DNA from: Arthrobacter endolithicus
Lineage (GTDB): Bacteria; Actinomycetota; Actinomycetes; Actinomycetales; Micrococcaceae
NCBI RefSeq assembly: GCF_026627425.1
Contig: NZ_JAPNLH010000001.1
Coordinates: 1-64,000 of the forward strand
DNA: 64,000 nucleotides
Direction of reading: 5' to 3'
Every line of letters begins with the position of its first letter. Position 1 is the stretch's first letter. The notes under the pieces were generated by a model. It did no database searches, was not told the DNA's origin, and saw only the letters and a list, made by a program, of their open reading frames with translations. Positions 33,637 through 43,178 of the stretch are shown here, one piece after another. Made by a program: the position numbers and the translations under genes.

Positions 33637-34563
33637 ATGGCGCAGCACCATCCCCGGCAGGGCAAGCGTGCCGCCGTGGTTATCAATCCGACGAAGTCCC
33701 CGGACGAGAATTTCAAACCGACAGTCTTCCGGCTGTGCGCGGAGGCAGGCTGGGCTGAGCCGCTGTGGCTGGAAACCACCGAGGGCGACCCTGGCCGCGG
33801 CCAGGCCAGGGAAGCCGTTGATGCCGGCGTGGATGTTGTCATTGCCGCCGGTGGAGACGGCACCGTCCGGTGTGTCGCTGGGATCCTTGCCGGCACGGAT
33901 ACCGCCATGGGGCTGGTGCCGCTCGGAACGGGTAACCTGCTGGCCCGCAACCTTGGGATTTATATCACCGATCCAGTGACCGCAGCCCGCAACGTTCTGC
34001 ACGGCACCGAGACCAAGATCGACGTCATTCAGGCCCGGCTCGACCACGAAGAGCAGGGACGGATTTTCCTCGTAGCAGCCGGGCTGGGCTACGATGCATC
34101 CATCATGGCCGACACCGTCGATGAGCTCAAGGACCGTGTGGGCTGGCTAGCCTACGTGGACGCCGGCATCCGCAATCTGTCGGGGAAACCTGTGACTGCC
34201 AGAATCAGCGTTGACGGCAAGGCGGAGACGCACCGCAAGGTCCGCAGTGTCATGGTGGGCAATTGCGGAAAGTTAATGGGCGGGGTGGAAATCTTCCCGG
34301 GGGCTGTGAACACCGATGGCATCCTCGATCTCCTGACCCTCGCCCCCCGCGGCAAGTTTGGTTGGGTCGGCGTTATCGCGGGGGTCTTAGGCAAAAACAA
34401 GAGCACTAACCGGTCAGTGCGGAGCCTTACGGGTAAAACCGCGGACATCACCTTGGACCGCCCGCAGGAATTCCAACTCGACGGCGATCACGTGGGCCAG
34501 GCAACGCATCTGAGGGTTACCGTGGATCCGTTCGCACTGACCATCAGGATGACGGCGCCATGA
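33637..34563 (+). CDS. Diacylglycerol/lipid kinase family protein
   Basis: A 308-residue DAGK-catalytic-domain protein: VVINPTKSPDENFKPTV, the glycine-rich IAAGGDGTVRCVAGIL and LVPLGTGNLLARNLGI, then AAGLGYDAS and the C-terminal FQLDGDHVG. It phosphorylates a lipid alcohol such as diacylglycerol or a sphingosine-like base with ATP. The ATG at 33637 follows CAAGGA; an upstream frame extension has no family sequence. Monocistronic. Confidence 0.88.
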   Translation: MAQHHPRQGKRAAVVINPTKSPDENFKPTVFRLCAEAGWAEPLWLETTEGDPGRGQAREAVDAGVDVVIAAGGDGTVRCVAGILAGTDTAMGLVPLGTGNLLARNLGIYITDPVTAARNVLHGTETKIDVIQARLDHEEQGRIFLVAAGLGYDASIMADTVDELKDRVGWLAYVDAGIRNLSGKPVTARISVDGKAETHRKVRSVMVGNCGKLMGGVEIFPGAVNTDGILDLLTLAPRGKFGWVGVIAGVLGKNKSTNRSVRSLTGKTADITLDRPQEFQLDGDHVGQATHLRVTVDPFALTIRMTAP

Positions 34564-34619
34564 GAGCCCTCTTGCTCCGCTGACGCCAACGGCCTGCCAA
34601 GCGTGGCGGACGGTATTGA

Positions 34620-35264
34620 ACTGTAGCCGGAGCGATTGAGCTTCGGGAGCTGATTACGACGGCAGGCGGGAAAGCCATCTCGGTCATCGCCGATTTGACT
34701 GACTTCGCACAGATTGAGGCCATGCGCTCGGTCATCGAGGACGAACTCGGGATGATCGACGTCCTTGTCGCCAACGCAGGGGGAAACCCGATCCCTCCCG
34801 GGCCGGTCGAGGACATCACCGGGGAGGGGTGGTGTGCCACGATCGACGCCAACCTCACCACCACTTTCCTCACCATCAAAGCATTCCTCGCTGGGATGAA
34901 AGACCGCCACCGGGGAATCATTATCACCATGTCATCGTCGGCTGCCCGCCATCCCACCGTCGGCTCGCCGATTGCCTACGCCGCTGCCAAGGCTGGCATC
35001 GAGTTGCTGACCAAGGAAGTAGCACTTCAGGCCGGCCCCTCTGGCGTCCGGATAAACTGCATTGCGCCAGGGACCATCCTGACCGAACGCAACAGCGAAC
35101 GGATCCCCGCGGCCATCCAAGACCAGCTTCGCCAAGTCCATCCGATCCGACGTCTGGGAACCCCTGAAGATGTTGCCAATGCCGCGCTTTTCCTGGCCTC
35201 CGGGCACTCGGACTGGATCAGCGGCACAACCCTCGACGTAGCGGGCGGCTCGGTCCTCGCCTGA
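34620..35264 (+). pseudogene. SDR-family dehydrogenase, 5'-truncated
   Basis: The frame after an in-frame stop at 34617-34619 reads GAIELRELITTAGGKAISVI, ADLTDFAQIEAM, NAGG (NNAG equivalent), ITMSSSAARHP (catalytic Ser), YAAAK and SGTTLDVAGGSVLA. The family's N-terminal dinucleotide motif TGxxxGIG and first beta strands (30-40 residues) are missing. A TTG at 34695 could serve as start but would yield a protein without cofactor binding. Decayed gene next to a lipid kinase. Confidence 0.75.
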
Positions 35265-35460
35265 GCACGGCAGAATTCGCTCCGGTCCGCTGCGGAAACT
35301 GTCGTCCACGGCGCGCTGCTTTGCAATTAGGGGCATCCAGCAGGCTTGAAAGGTGCTGCCCTGAATCGCAGACGGTCCGGGCATCCTGCCCTTCTACCGG
35401 TGCCGATCCTCACGTAGGCTCGACGGATATGCGGCAGGCCGATTCACGAGGGAGAACGCC

Positions 35461-36789
35461 ATGGCTACCAAATACTGGTCAAGCACACTTGATGCTGATC
35501 CTGCCGCGGCGCCACCGGCCGTCCAGCGGAGCGATGGAGCCGAACACCATGCCGTAGTCATCATTGGCGGGGGGAACGCCGGCATCTCGCTGGCGGCGCG
35601 GCTGCACCGATACGGATTCAGGGACATCGTGATCGTCGAGCCCAGCAACAGGCACCTGTATCAACCGCTGTTCTCTCACATTGGCGGCGGAACGGCGAGG
35701 GCGGAAGAGGCCGTGCGGCCGCAGGCTGACGTCATGCCCAAGAGTGTTCGTTGGATTCGCGACGCGGCCGTGGATATCGCACCGCAAGCGCAAACCGTCC
35801 TACTCGCCTCGGGGACGACGCTGGCCTACCGTCAGCTGGTTATCTGCCCGGGCATGCGGTTGGACTGGGATGCGGTGCCGGGTTTGGCAGCGGCTATGAG
35901 CACTCCCTCCGCGTCCTCCAACTATGTGTTCGAGCTGGCCCCGAAGACGTGGGACCTTATCCGCGGACTCCAGCGCGGGACGGCCGTTTTCACCATGCCG
36001 TCCGGGACAGTGAAATGTGATGGGGCCACCCAGAAAATCATGTATCTTGCCTGCGACTACTGGCGACAGGAAGGTGTCCTCGACGATATCCGCGTGGTCA
36101 TGGTGGTGCCGACTCGCACCGTTTACGGTGTGGACGTGGTGGATGAGGAATTGAATCGGAAGATTGCCGAGTATGGGGTCGAACTGCGCTGCAGCAGCGA
36201 GGTCACTGCTGTGGACGGCGCCGCGCAAACGGTCACGATCTCAGCTGTGACGACCTCCGCCGTGAGGGCCTCAGCGGTGACCCACCCGCCCGCCCGGGCC
36301 AGACCGGCGGCAGCGGGCAGCGAGGTCCTTCGCTACGATCTGCTGCACGGCGTACCCCCTCAGGTGGCACCGGACTGGCTCCGGACCAGTGGCCTGACCC
36401 GCACCGGAGACCAGGGCGGCTTTGTGGACGTAAACCCGGAAACCCTGCAGCACAGCCGCTACCGGGACATCTGGTCCCTTGGTGACGCAGCCGGCACCAA
36501 GAACTTCAAGTCGGGCGCATCGCTGCGGAAACAAACCCTGGCCCTGGCGAAAAATCTCAAGGCCGCCAGCAAGGGAAAGGCCCCCCGCCACAAGTACAAC
36601 CATTACTCCGCGACGCCCTTCACCGTTTCCCGGTCCACGGTGGTCTTCGCCGAGTTTGACCACCTGCACAGGCCCAAACCGACGTTGCCGTGGAAAGGCA
36701 GCATGAAAGAGCACCATTCCACCTGGATCCTGGAGCGCAATATTCTCCCTCGGGTCTACTGGCACCTCATCCTCAAAGGACGCGCTTAG
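35461..36789 (+). CDS. Sulfide:quinone oxidoreductase-like flavoprotein (SQRDL type), second cysteine missing
   Basis: A 442-residue two-dinucleotide-binding flavoprotein. FAD motif VVIIGGGNAGISLAARL (33-49), then GTVKCDGATQKIMYLACDYW with the first redox cysteine C186, as in mitochondrial-type SQR (VKCAGAPQKIMYL). The C-terminal FAD segment SLGDAAGTKNFKSGAS aligns with GIGDCTNLPTSKT; the second redox Cys is A343. An Ala/Thr/Val/Pro-rich insert lies at about 259-286. GAGGGAG precedes the ATG. It may use another acceptor chemistry, or not oxidise sulfide. Monocistronic, convergent with the next cluster. Confidence 0.82.
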   Translation: MATKYWSSTLDADPAAAPPAVQRSDGAEHHAVVIIGGGNAGISLAARLHRYGFRDIVIVEPSNRHLYQPLFSHIGGGTARAEEAVRPQADVMPKSVRWIRDAAVDIAPQAQTVLLASGTTLAYRQLVICPGMRLDWDAVPGLAAAMSTPSASSNYVFELAPKTWDLIRGLQRGTAVFTMPSGTVKCDGATQKIMYLACDYWRQEGVLDDIRVVMVVPTRTVYGVDVVDEELNRKIAEYGVELRCSSEVTAVDGAAQTVTISAVTTSAVRASAVTHPPARARPAAAGSEVLRYDLLHGVPPQVAPDWLRTSGLTRTGDQGGFVDVNPETLQHSRYRDIWSLGDAAGTKNFKSGASLRKQTLALAKNLKAASKGKAPRHKYNHYSATPFTVSRSTVVFAEFDHLHRPKPTLPWKGSMKEHHSTWILERNILPRVYWHLILKGRA

Positions 36790-36810
36790 ATAGGCCGCCC
36801 GGGGCACCGC

Positions 36811-37296
36811 TCAGGGCACCCAGCCGATGGAGCCGGTGCCCTTGAGTCGAATCACGGCGACGGTGGCATCGATGTTAGACCCTGGCTCGATCCGCAGGAA
36901 GTATGGATCATCGCCCTCCAGAATGAGCGCATCCAATTCGCGAAGCCGGTGACGGCCTTCGGCCAGCGTCGAGCCGGATCCGACAATGACGGCCACCACC
37001 TCCTGCAACTCTCGTTCGACGTCGAAGCCGGTGCCGACGCTACGTATTTGTATTTCCGGACGGACCAGTTCCGCGTCGGCGCGCACCTCTATGCGCGATG
37101 CCGAGCCATCGCCACGCCCAAGGTTGGCGCGGACCGGAACGCCCTGGCCCTGACTTCCATTCGGCGCGGTGGCGGCTTCAAACACGCGGATATCCCATTG
37201 CCACCGTTCCCGGCGCGGAGTGTCGGGGGAGGCGGCCACTTCGAGGGTCCCGTCGGCAACCTCGCGATGGGACCCTGCCCTCAAGACCAGCCTCAC
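36811..37296 (-). CDS. Small cupin-like protein (possibly HutD/Ves-like)
   Basis: A 161-residue protein with a GTG start whose GTGA overlaps the stop of the Rieske oxygenase, so it is translationally coupled to it. The C-terminal half (VVAVIVGSGSTL, LRELDALILEGDD, ATVAVIRLKGTGSIGW) resembles HutD/Ves-type double-stranded beta-helix proteins; the resemblance is weak. No metal-binding His cluster or reductase motif is seen, so it is not the electron-transfer partner of the oxygenase. Confidence 0.5.
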   Translation of the reverse strand: MRLVLRAGSHREVADGTLEVAASPDTPRRERWQWDIRVFEAATAPNGSQGQGVPVRANLGRGDGSASRIEVRADAELVRPEIQIRSVGTGFDVERELQEVVAVIVGSGSTLAEGRHRLRELDALILEGDDPYFLRIEPGSNIDATVAVIRLKGTGSIGWVP

Positions 37297-38321
37297 GGCA
37301 GCTGCCCCGCATTGGCCAATTCCTTGGCTTCTGCGGCCAGCATCCGCGCCAGGATCCTTCGGGCCTTGGCGACCCCGGCATCTTGGGCGATCAGCACATC
37401 CGGAAGACGTGCCGGACGGGTTTCCATTCGCTCCTGCTGCAGAGCCAAGGCGTCTTCGTCCTCGGTCAAAACTTCGCCCAGGCTTTGTTGGAGCAGCTCG
37501 TTCATCGCCTCGTCACCAACGGCGAAGTCGCGGCAGAATGCGTAGAAGTACCATGCGGTGTTCTCGGTTGCCGGAGTAATGGCATTGAGCACAGTGAGCA
37601 GATGCCCGTCTTCACGGCGGCCGCCTGGCTCCACCACACCGGCGTGGATTACGTGCAGGCTGGGGATCTGGAATTCGGTCGTGTGCCAGCGGTCTACCAA
37701 AGTCAACCCGGTGGCCTTTTCAAACAGTGGTGACGGGTGGCACCCTGGCATCCATCGGTCGACGCTGACCGTCTGGGCCTCAACTTCCACGGTGATGCCA
37801 TTTTCGTAAACGGCCTCATCGCCGATGGTGGACTGGTGCAGGAAACTTTCATGAGTCAGGTCCAGTAAATTGTCATGGATCAAATCCGCGCTGCTGTGGA
37901 AGAGCCTGATGTGGGTCACCCGGTCCCAGGCCGGATCCGTCATCCAGTGGGTATCGGGCACGGGAACCGCCGCGGCTTTTTCCGGATCCCCCATCCATAT
38001 CCACACCCAGCGGTGAGCTTCAACGACGGGAAAGGCCTGCACTACCGCACGTTCCGGGATACGCTCCTGAGCCGGCACCCGGACGCAGATTCCGGCGCAA
38101 TTATACTCGAACCCGTGGTAGCCGCACTGGATGTTGTCGCCGACAAGCCGGCCTGCCGAGAGCGGGTATGCTCGGTGGGCGCACCGGTCGTCAAGCGCGA
38201 CGACGGCGCCGTCGCGCTTTCGGTAGAGCACGACGTCGTCTCCGAGTATGGTTCGCTTCATCGGTTCGTGGACAACTTCGTCAGATGCAGCGATGACGTA
38301 CCAGGCATTCTTGATGAACAT
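37293..38321 (-). CDS. Rieske non-heme iron oxygenase, VanA-like
   Basis: A 342-residue oxygenase subunit. The N-terminal Rieske [2Fe-2S] domain has CAHRAYPLSAG and CGYHGFEYNCAG. The catalytic mononuclear iron site is in the segment HDNLLDLTHESFLH (Asp plus two His). Length and order match vanillate O-demethylase oxygenase subunits, which hydroxylate O- or N-methyl groups. The reductase subunit (VanB-like) is not in the window. GAGGAGAG precedes the ATG. It follows the aminotransferase gene by 10 bases and likely shares its transcript. Confidence 0.88.
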   Translation of the reverse strand: MFIKNAWYVIAASDEVVHEPMKRTILGDDVVLYRKRDGAVVALDDRCAHRAYPLSAGRLVGDNIQCGYHGFEYNCAGICVRVPAQERIPERAVVQAFPVVEAHRWVWIWMGDPEKAAAVPVPDTHWMTDPAWDRVTHIRLFHSSADLIHDNLLDLTHESFLHQSTIGDEAVYENGITVEVEAQTVSVDRWMPGCHPSPLFEKATGLTLVDRWHTTEFQIPSLHVIHAGVVEPGGRREDGHLLTVLNAITPATENTAWYFYAFCRDFAVGDEAMNELLQQSLGEVLTEDEDALALQQERMETRPARLPDVLIAQDAGVAKARRILARMLAAEAKELANAGQLP

Positions 38322-38331
38322 GGACTCTCCT

Positions 38332-39417
38332 CTAAACAAGGCCGCTGGCAGCGGCGGCGGTCGGTTGTGGCAGTTCTCGGGCGGGAGGCAAGGCTCCCCG
38401 CAGCAATTCCAGCCCGCGCTGGGTAGGCATGCTGATCCGCACGGTTCCCGGTAGCCCCAGGCTGCTTCCCGGGCGCACCGAGATTCCATGCCGCAGCATG
38501 GCTGAGACGAACTCCGTCTCGTCAAGAGTCTGGACGAGGAGAAAGTTCGCCTGAGACGGGATAGCCGGGTAACCGGCCTGTTCAAGCAGGAGGACCATTT
38601 CGGCGCGGATCCGCAGCGTGTGTTCGCGCACGGCGAGCTGGTGTGCGGGGTCCCGCAGAGCCGCCAAGGCGGCAGCCTGTGCCACAGAGCCGACCGAAAA
38701 CGGCGGCCGGATCTTTTGTAGCGTCGCGATGACGTCCTCCTCCGCCACCAGGTAGCCCACCCGCAGGCCGGCCAGACCATGAATCTTGGAGAAGGTCCGC
38801 AGGACGGCAACCCCTCCGCCCGCCACGAGCGGGATGGCAGTTCGGGCGTCCGGATCGTCGGTGAAATCGATATACGCCTCATCAATGACCACGAGCCGCG
38901 CCGGGCTTCGTGCCACGAAATTGCGGATCCCCGCCGGTGTGCACACCGTTCCCGTCGGATTGTGTGGGTTAACCACATAGGCGATATCCGCCTCAACGGC
39001 AGCCATCGTTTCCAGATCATGCGCCCAATCGCGCAACGGGACCTGTGTCAGGCGTGCGTTGACCGCATAGGTGCTGATCCTGTCGATCTGATAGGGGGGA
39101 GCTGCGCAGACAGCATGGCCTCCTTGGGCAAGGTAGGCCGAAGCAAGCAGGAAGATCAGCTCGTCGGAACCATTGCCGATGAGGATCTGGTCCGGGGCAA
39201 CGTGATGCAGTGACGCTAGCTCTGACCTCAATTCCTGCGCGAGCGGGTCGGGGTAACGATGTGCGTTCGCCAGCGCAACGCAGATTGCCGGCGTGACTTC
39301 GGGACTGGCTCCCAAGGGGGATTCATTCGCTGCCATTGATCCGTCCGCAATCGGGGCTCGATTCCCCGGCTGGTAGGGCTGCAAGCGGTTTAGCCACGGG
39401 CGTTCAGCAATGGTCAT
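38332..39417 (-). CDS. HisC-like PLP aminotransferase (class I/II)
   Basis: A 361-residue fold-type I aminotransferase: ESPLGASPEV, GNGSDELIFLLASAYL, YVVNPHNPTGT, VIDEAYIDF and the PLP-lysine segment TFSKIHGLAGLRVGY, all close to histidinol-phosphate aminotransferases. It is not in a histidine operon, so a catabolic or aromatic amino acid role is likely. GAAGG upstream fits ATG 39417; a longer frame to 39630 crosses the operator region and is not used. Heads the minus-strand unit with the Rieske oxygenase. Confidence 0.85.
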   Translation of the reverse strand: MTIAERPWLNRLQPYQPGNRAPIADGSMAANESPLGASPEVTPAICVALANAHRYPDPLAQELRSELASLHHVAPDQILIGNGSDELIFLLASAYLAQGGHAVCAAPPYQIDRISTYAVNARLTQVPLRDWAHDLETMAAVEADIAYVVNPHNPTGTVCTPAGIRNFVARSPARLVVIDEAYIDFTDDPDARTAIPLVAGGGVAVLRTFSKIHGLAGLRVGYLVAEEDVIATLQKIRPPFSVGSVAQAAALAALRDPAHQLAVREHTLRIRAEMVLLLEQAGYPAIPSQANFLLVQTLDETEFVSAMLRHGISVRPGSSLGLPGTVRISMPTQRGLELLRGALPPARELPQPTAAAASGLV

Positions 39418-39750
39418 TAGGTGAACCTTCAGGGTAGGGAATGTCATGAAGAGGCGCCAGATGGGTTGTGGTCGGCGGCGTCGTCCTGAGCCTTCGTTCC
39501 GGCTTTCGCCCGTAATTTGTTCATATATACGATCGTCATACGAATATGTGAACACGTTACAAAGCCGTGTGCGGTAAGTCAATGGCCCGGGTGGAGTTAC
39601 CGTCGGGCGGGATTTAAGGTGGTCCCTCATTTAGCCCACCCATTGACAGTGATGTCGACCACACCCTACTGTTTCTCTCATATCGAACAGTGTTCGTATA
39701 TGTGAATTTGTCAGCGAGTTTTAGTTGCCCACACCCTTGGAGGATGCCCC
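39418..39750. promoter_or_regulatory. Divergent promoter region with two similar operators
   Basis: Plus strand: TTGACA (39643-39648), 18-base spacer, TACTGT (39667-39672), then a 24-base imperfect palindrome (39679-39702) with CGTATATG arms. Minus strand: TTGACT (39581-39576), 17-base spacer, TAACGT (39558-39553), then a 33-base imperfect palindrome (39551-39519). Both palindromes contain (A/T)TATGTGAA and CG(T/A)ATATG-type arms and lie just downstream of their -10 boxes. One repressor, probably the IclR protein at 42441, could close both promoters. Confidence 0.65.
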
Positions 39751-40689
39751 GTGAGTGCCATCGATCCCCGCCACAAAATCCGCAAAAGAGCCCTATTAGC
39801 CGTCCCGGTTCTTGCCGGCCTCCTGCTGTCCGGGTGCAGTTCTGCCACCCCCGGTGACGTGAACGGGGCAGTGAAGGACCAGGCTGCCAACAGCACGGCA
39901 CCGCTGTACAAGTCGCTGCCGGAGTCCATCCAGAAGGCGGGCACCATCCAAATTGGGTCCGCCATCGATTACCCGCCGTTCGAGTACTACGAGGCCGCGG
40001 GCCCGCTGGCCGGCTTCGAAGTCGAGTTGTCCAAGGAGCTGGAAAAGCAGCTCGGTGTCTCCTTCACCTGGAACAACGCCAGTTTTGACACTCTGCTGCC
40101 GGCACTGACCACCAAGCGCTACGACGTAATCTTTGGTGCTGTCAATGACACGGCTGAACGCGAAAAGACCTTCGATATGGTGTCGTATCTACAGTCCTCC
40201 CAGGGTTTTGTCGTCCAAAAGGGTAACCCGACCGGACTAGCCACGGTTGAAGACCTCTGCGGAAAGCCCATCGCGGCCGTGCGCGGAGGCGTTCAGCCAC
40301 AGTATCTCGAGGCCCAATCCAAGGTGTGCACCGATGCCGGCAAACAGCCCATCGACGTACTCACTTTTGACGGCAACGCCGCCGAGCAGCTCGCGGTAAA
40401 ACAAGGCAAGGCTGTGGCACTGCTGGAGAACTACCCGACGGCCGCGTACTTCGCGCAGCAGTCCGAGGGCAAACTTGAGGTCGTTAGTGGGCTGCAAGTG
40501 GAGAAGCGCTTCTTCTCGATGGTCTTCAGCAAGAAGGAATCAACGTTGCGTGATGCCCTGGGGAAGGCTTGGCAGGCCATCATCGACGACGGCTCGTACC
40601 AAGCGGTACTGAAGAAGTGGGATCTGGGCAGCATCGGCATCACCGAGTCCACGGTAAACCCCGTGACGGCCGGAATCAGTCCTAAGTAG
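39751..40689 (+). CDS. Amino-acid ABC importer, substrate-binding lipoprotein
   Basis: A 312-residue family-3 solute-binding protein. Signal: KRALLAVPVLAGLLLSGCSS with lipobox LSGC. The mature domain has GTIQIGSAIDYPPFEYYE and RYDVIFGAVNDTAERE, typical of polar amino acid binding proteins. GTG start at 39751 with GGAGG upstream. First gene of the plus-strand unit with permease, ATPase, IclR and two oxidases. Confidence 0.88.
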   Translation: MSAIDPRHKIRKRALLAVPVLAGLLLSGCSSATPGDVNGAVKDQAANSTAPLYKSLPESIQKAGTIQIGSAIDYPPFEYYEAAGPLAGFEVELSKELEKQLGVSFTWNNASFDTLLPALTTKRYDVIFGAVNDTAEREKTFDMVSYLQSSQGFVVQKGNPTGLATVEDLCGKPIAAVRGGVQPQYLEAQSKVCTDAGKQPIDVLTFDGNAAEQLAVKQGKAVALLENYPTAAYFAQQSEGKLEVVSGLQVEKRFFSMVFSKKESTLRDALGKAWQAIIDDGSYQAVLKKWDLGSIGITESTVNPVTAGISPK

Positions 40690-40729
40690 CCCACCGTGCC
40701 CGAGGAACTGACAACAGGAAAAGGAGCAC

Positions 40730-41656
40730 GTGGTGGTCGTCGAAAACAAGCTTGAGACCGGGCGCGAAGTGCCCGCGGTGCCAACGTCCGCCAGGGCGCT
40801 GACAGTTGTCCCGCTGAAATACCCCGGACGGTGGGTGCTGGCCATCGTGATTCTGGTGTTGCTGGCCCTGCTCGTGCGGGCATTCGTGGTCGCTGACATC
40901 GATTACTCCGCGGTGGTCGAGTACTTGACGGTCCCCGGAATCCTGGAGGGAGTGCGCAATACGCTGCTGCTCCTGCTGCTGTCCATGGCGTTGGGACTGG
41001 TCCTTGGCGTGCTGACCGCAGTGATGCGCCAGTCGCCGAATCCAGTCCTGCGCTGGGTCGGCGGCGGGTACGTTTGGTTGTTCCGGGGTACTCCACTGCT
41101 GGTACAGCTGCTGATCTGGTTCAACCTGGCGATCATTTTCAATACCTTCACGATCCCGGGCCTGGTGTCCATGCCCATGAACGCGCTGATGACGCCGTTT
41201 GTGGCGGCTTTGCTGGGGCTGGGCATAAATGAGGGTGCTTACATTTCGGAAATCGTACGCGGTGGCATCCTCTCCGTCGATCACGGCCAACGCGAGGCTG
41301 CCTCGGCCATCGGAATGCCGCGCGCCAAAATCATGCGCAGGATCGTCCTGCCACAGGCGATGCGCGTGATCATTCCGCCACTGGGCAATGAGTTCATTGC
41401 ATGCCTGAAGTTCACGTCCCTGGCGTACACCATTTCCTTCAGCGAACTGCTGCACTCGGCGAACAAGATTTACACCGCCAACTTCAAGGTGATCGAGCTG
41501 CTCTTCACCGTTACCATCTGGTATTTGGCCCTGACTACCGTGTTCAGCGTCCTGCAGCAGATGCTCGAGGACCGGCTTGGTCGCAGTGCGCCGGGATCCA
41601 GACCCAGTTTTGCGCGCCGGCTTCGTAAAAACCTGGCCCTCAGGAGGACCGCATGA
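40730..41656 (+). CDS. Amino-acid ABC importer permease (HisM/GlnP type)
   Basis: A 308-residue permease. After about 45 cytoplasmic residues there are several membrane segments, with [20 protein letters not shown] starting the transport domain and [20 protein letters not shown] as the EAA loop. GTG codons at 40730 and 40733 are both possible after AAGGAG (40721-40726). The stop overlaps the ATPase start (ATGA). A single permease gene suggests a homodimeric channel. Confidence 0.87.
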   Translation: MVVVENKLETGREVPAVPTSARALTVVPLKYPGRWVLAIVILVLLALLVRAFVVADIDYSAVVEYLTVPGILEGVRNTLLLLLLSMALGLVLGVLTAVMRQSPNPVLRWVGGGYVWLFRGTPLLVQLLIWFNLAIIFNTFTIPGLVSMPMNALMTPFVAALLGLGINEGAYISEIVRGGILSVDHGQREAASAIGMPRAKIMRRIVLPQAMRVIIPPLGNEFIACLKFTSLAYTISFSELLHSANKIYTANFKVIELLFTVTIWYLALTTVFSVLQQMLEDRLGRSAPGSRPSFARRLRKNLALRRTA

Positions 41657-42420
41657 GCAAGCAACTGATCGTCCATGCCGAGCAGGTCACCAAATCATTC
41701 GGCGACCTGGAGATCCTCAAGGGGATTGACCTGCAGGTTTTCCGTGGTGAGGTGCTGTGTATCATCGGTCCCTCGGGATCGGGTAAATCCACGTTTCTGC
41801 GGTGCATCAACCACTTGGAGAAGATCGACGGCGGGCGCCTATCGGTCAACGGCTCGCTGGTGGGTTACCGCCAGAACGGGGACAGGTTATACGAGCTAAA
41901 GGACAAGGACGTCTGCCGCGAACGGGCCAATATCGGCATGGTGTTCCAGCATTTCAACCTCTTCGGCCACAAGACTGCGCTGGAAAATGTCATCGAGGGT
42001 CCGGTGCAGGTTAAAGGGATCTCGAAGAAGAAGGCAACCGAACAGGGCATGGCGCTGCTGGAGCGCGTGGGGCTGGGGAGCCGGGCACATGCCTACCCGT
42101 ATGCCATGTCCGGCGGCCAGCAGCAACGAGTCGCTATCGCCCGGGCACTGGCGATGGAACCGCAGCTGATGCTTTTCGACGAGCCCACCTCCTCGCTGGA
42201 CCCCGAATTGGTGGGGGAGGTCCTGGACGTGATGAAAGACCTGGCCAGTTCCGGGATGACCATGGTGGTGGTGACCCATGAGATGGGCTTTGCCCGTGAG
42301 GTCGCGGACGGAATAGTCTTCATTGATAATGGCTGCGTCGTTGAGCGGGGCCAGCCGCACGACGTTTTGGGTAACCCCCAAGAGGAGCGCACCCGGGCGT
42401 TCCTCAGTGCGGTCCTTTGA
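41653..42420 (+). CDS. Amino-acid ABC importer ATP-binding protein
   Basis: A 255-residue ABC ATPase of the polar amino acid uptake family: Walker [10 protein letters not shown], signature [15 protein letters not shown], Walker [15 protein letters not shown], and H-loop [13 protein letters not shown]. Complete, cytoplasmic, coupled to the permease by a 4-base overlap. Cargo presumably an amino acid or hydroxy acid handled by the downstream oxidases and divergent aminotransferase. Confidence 0.92.
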   Translation: MSKQLIVHAEQVTKSFGDLEILKGIDLQVFRGEVLCIIGPSGSGKSTFLRCINHLEKIDGGRLSVNGSLVGYRQNGDRLYELKDKDVCRERANIGMVFQHFNLFGHKTALENVIEGPVQVKGISKKKATEQGMALLERVGLGSRAHAYPYAMSGGQQQRVAIARALAMEPQLMLFDEPTSSLDPELVGEVLDVMKDLASSGMTMVVVTHEMGFAREVADGIVFIDNGCVVERGQPHDVLGNPQEERTRAFLSAVL

Positions 42421-42440
42421 TAGGCGAGGAGTAGGAACAG

Positions 42441-43178
42441 ATGAGCACCTCGGTTTTACGAGCCCTGAAGATCCTCGAACTACTATCGGGCTCGGACAAA
42501 CCGTTGCCACTGACCCGGATAGCCGAGCAATTGGACATCCCCAAAAGCACCGCGCATGCTATTCTTCGGGCCCTGGCCAGTCGGGAGTTCCTGGAAGTCA
42601 CCGAGCACGCGTCGTACTCCATCGGGCTGCGGGCGTTCGAAGTCGGTGCCGCGCACCTGCGTTCCAATAACGCCGTCGACATTGTCATCCCCCAACTGGC
42701 GGGTTTGACGAAAGAGCTGGGCATCACCTCGCACTACGCGGTTCTCGACGGAACCGACGCCGTCTACCTCTGCAAACAGGACCCTCCCGGCCTGGGCATC
42801 AAACTGGCAAGTTCCGTGGGTGCCAGGCTGCCGGCCGTTGTCACGGCGGTAGGGAAGGCAGCCTTAGCTTGGCTGCCGGGGAACGAGCTGGCAGCTCACC
42901 TGCCGTCCGGTGGCGAGGTGGGGCGGGACGTCGGGATCATGGCCGAGCTTGCCCAGGTGCGGGAGCGCGGCTACAGCCTCGATGACGGCGAAACAGCTTC
43001 CGGTGTCCGGTGCATCGCTGCGCCGGTTTTTAGCCCCTCCGGCGGGCCGGGCGCCATCGGTGTCAGCTACATGCTCGGTTCGACGCTGGACGCCGACGCC
43101 GTTGCAGCGCACGTCATGAACTCTGCCAGCCGGTTAACGCAACTGTTGGGCACATTGACCCGAAAGGCCACCGCATGA
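42441..43178 (+). CDS. IclR-family transcriptional regulator
   Basis: A 245-residue IclR protein: HTH TSVLRALKILELLSGSDKPL and LDIPKSTAHAILRALASREF, then the GAF-like effector domain with AVGKAALAWLP and GVRCIAAPVFSPSGGPGAIG. It sits inside the transport/oxidase operon (20 bases after the ATPase, ATGA overlap with the next oxidase), and its probable targets are the paired operators at 39519-39551 and 39679-39702. Confidence 0.9.
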   Translation: MSTSVLRALKILELLSGSDKPLPLTRIAEQLDIPKSTAHAILRALASREFLEVTEHASYSIGLRAFEVGAAHLRSNNAVDIVIPQLAGLTKELGITSHYAVLDGTDAVYLCKQDPPGLGIKLASSVGARLPAVVTAVGKAALAWLPGNELAAHLPSGGEVGRDVGIMAELAQVRERGYSLDDGETASGVRCIAAPVFSPSGGPGAIGVSYMLGSTLDADAVAAHVMNSASRLTQLLGTLTRKATA

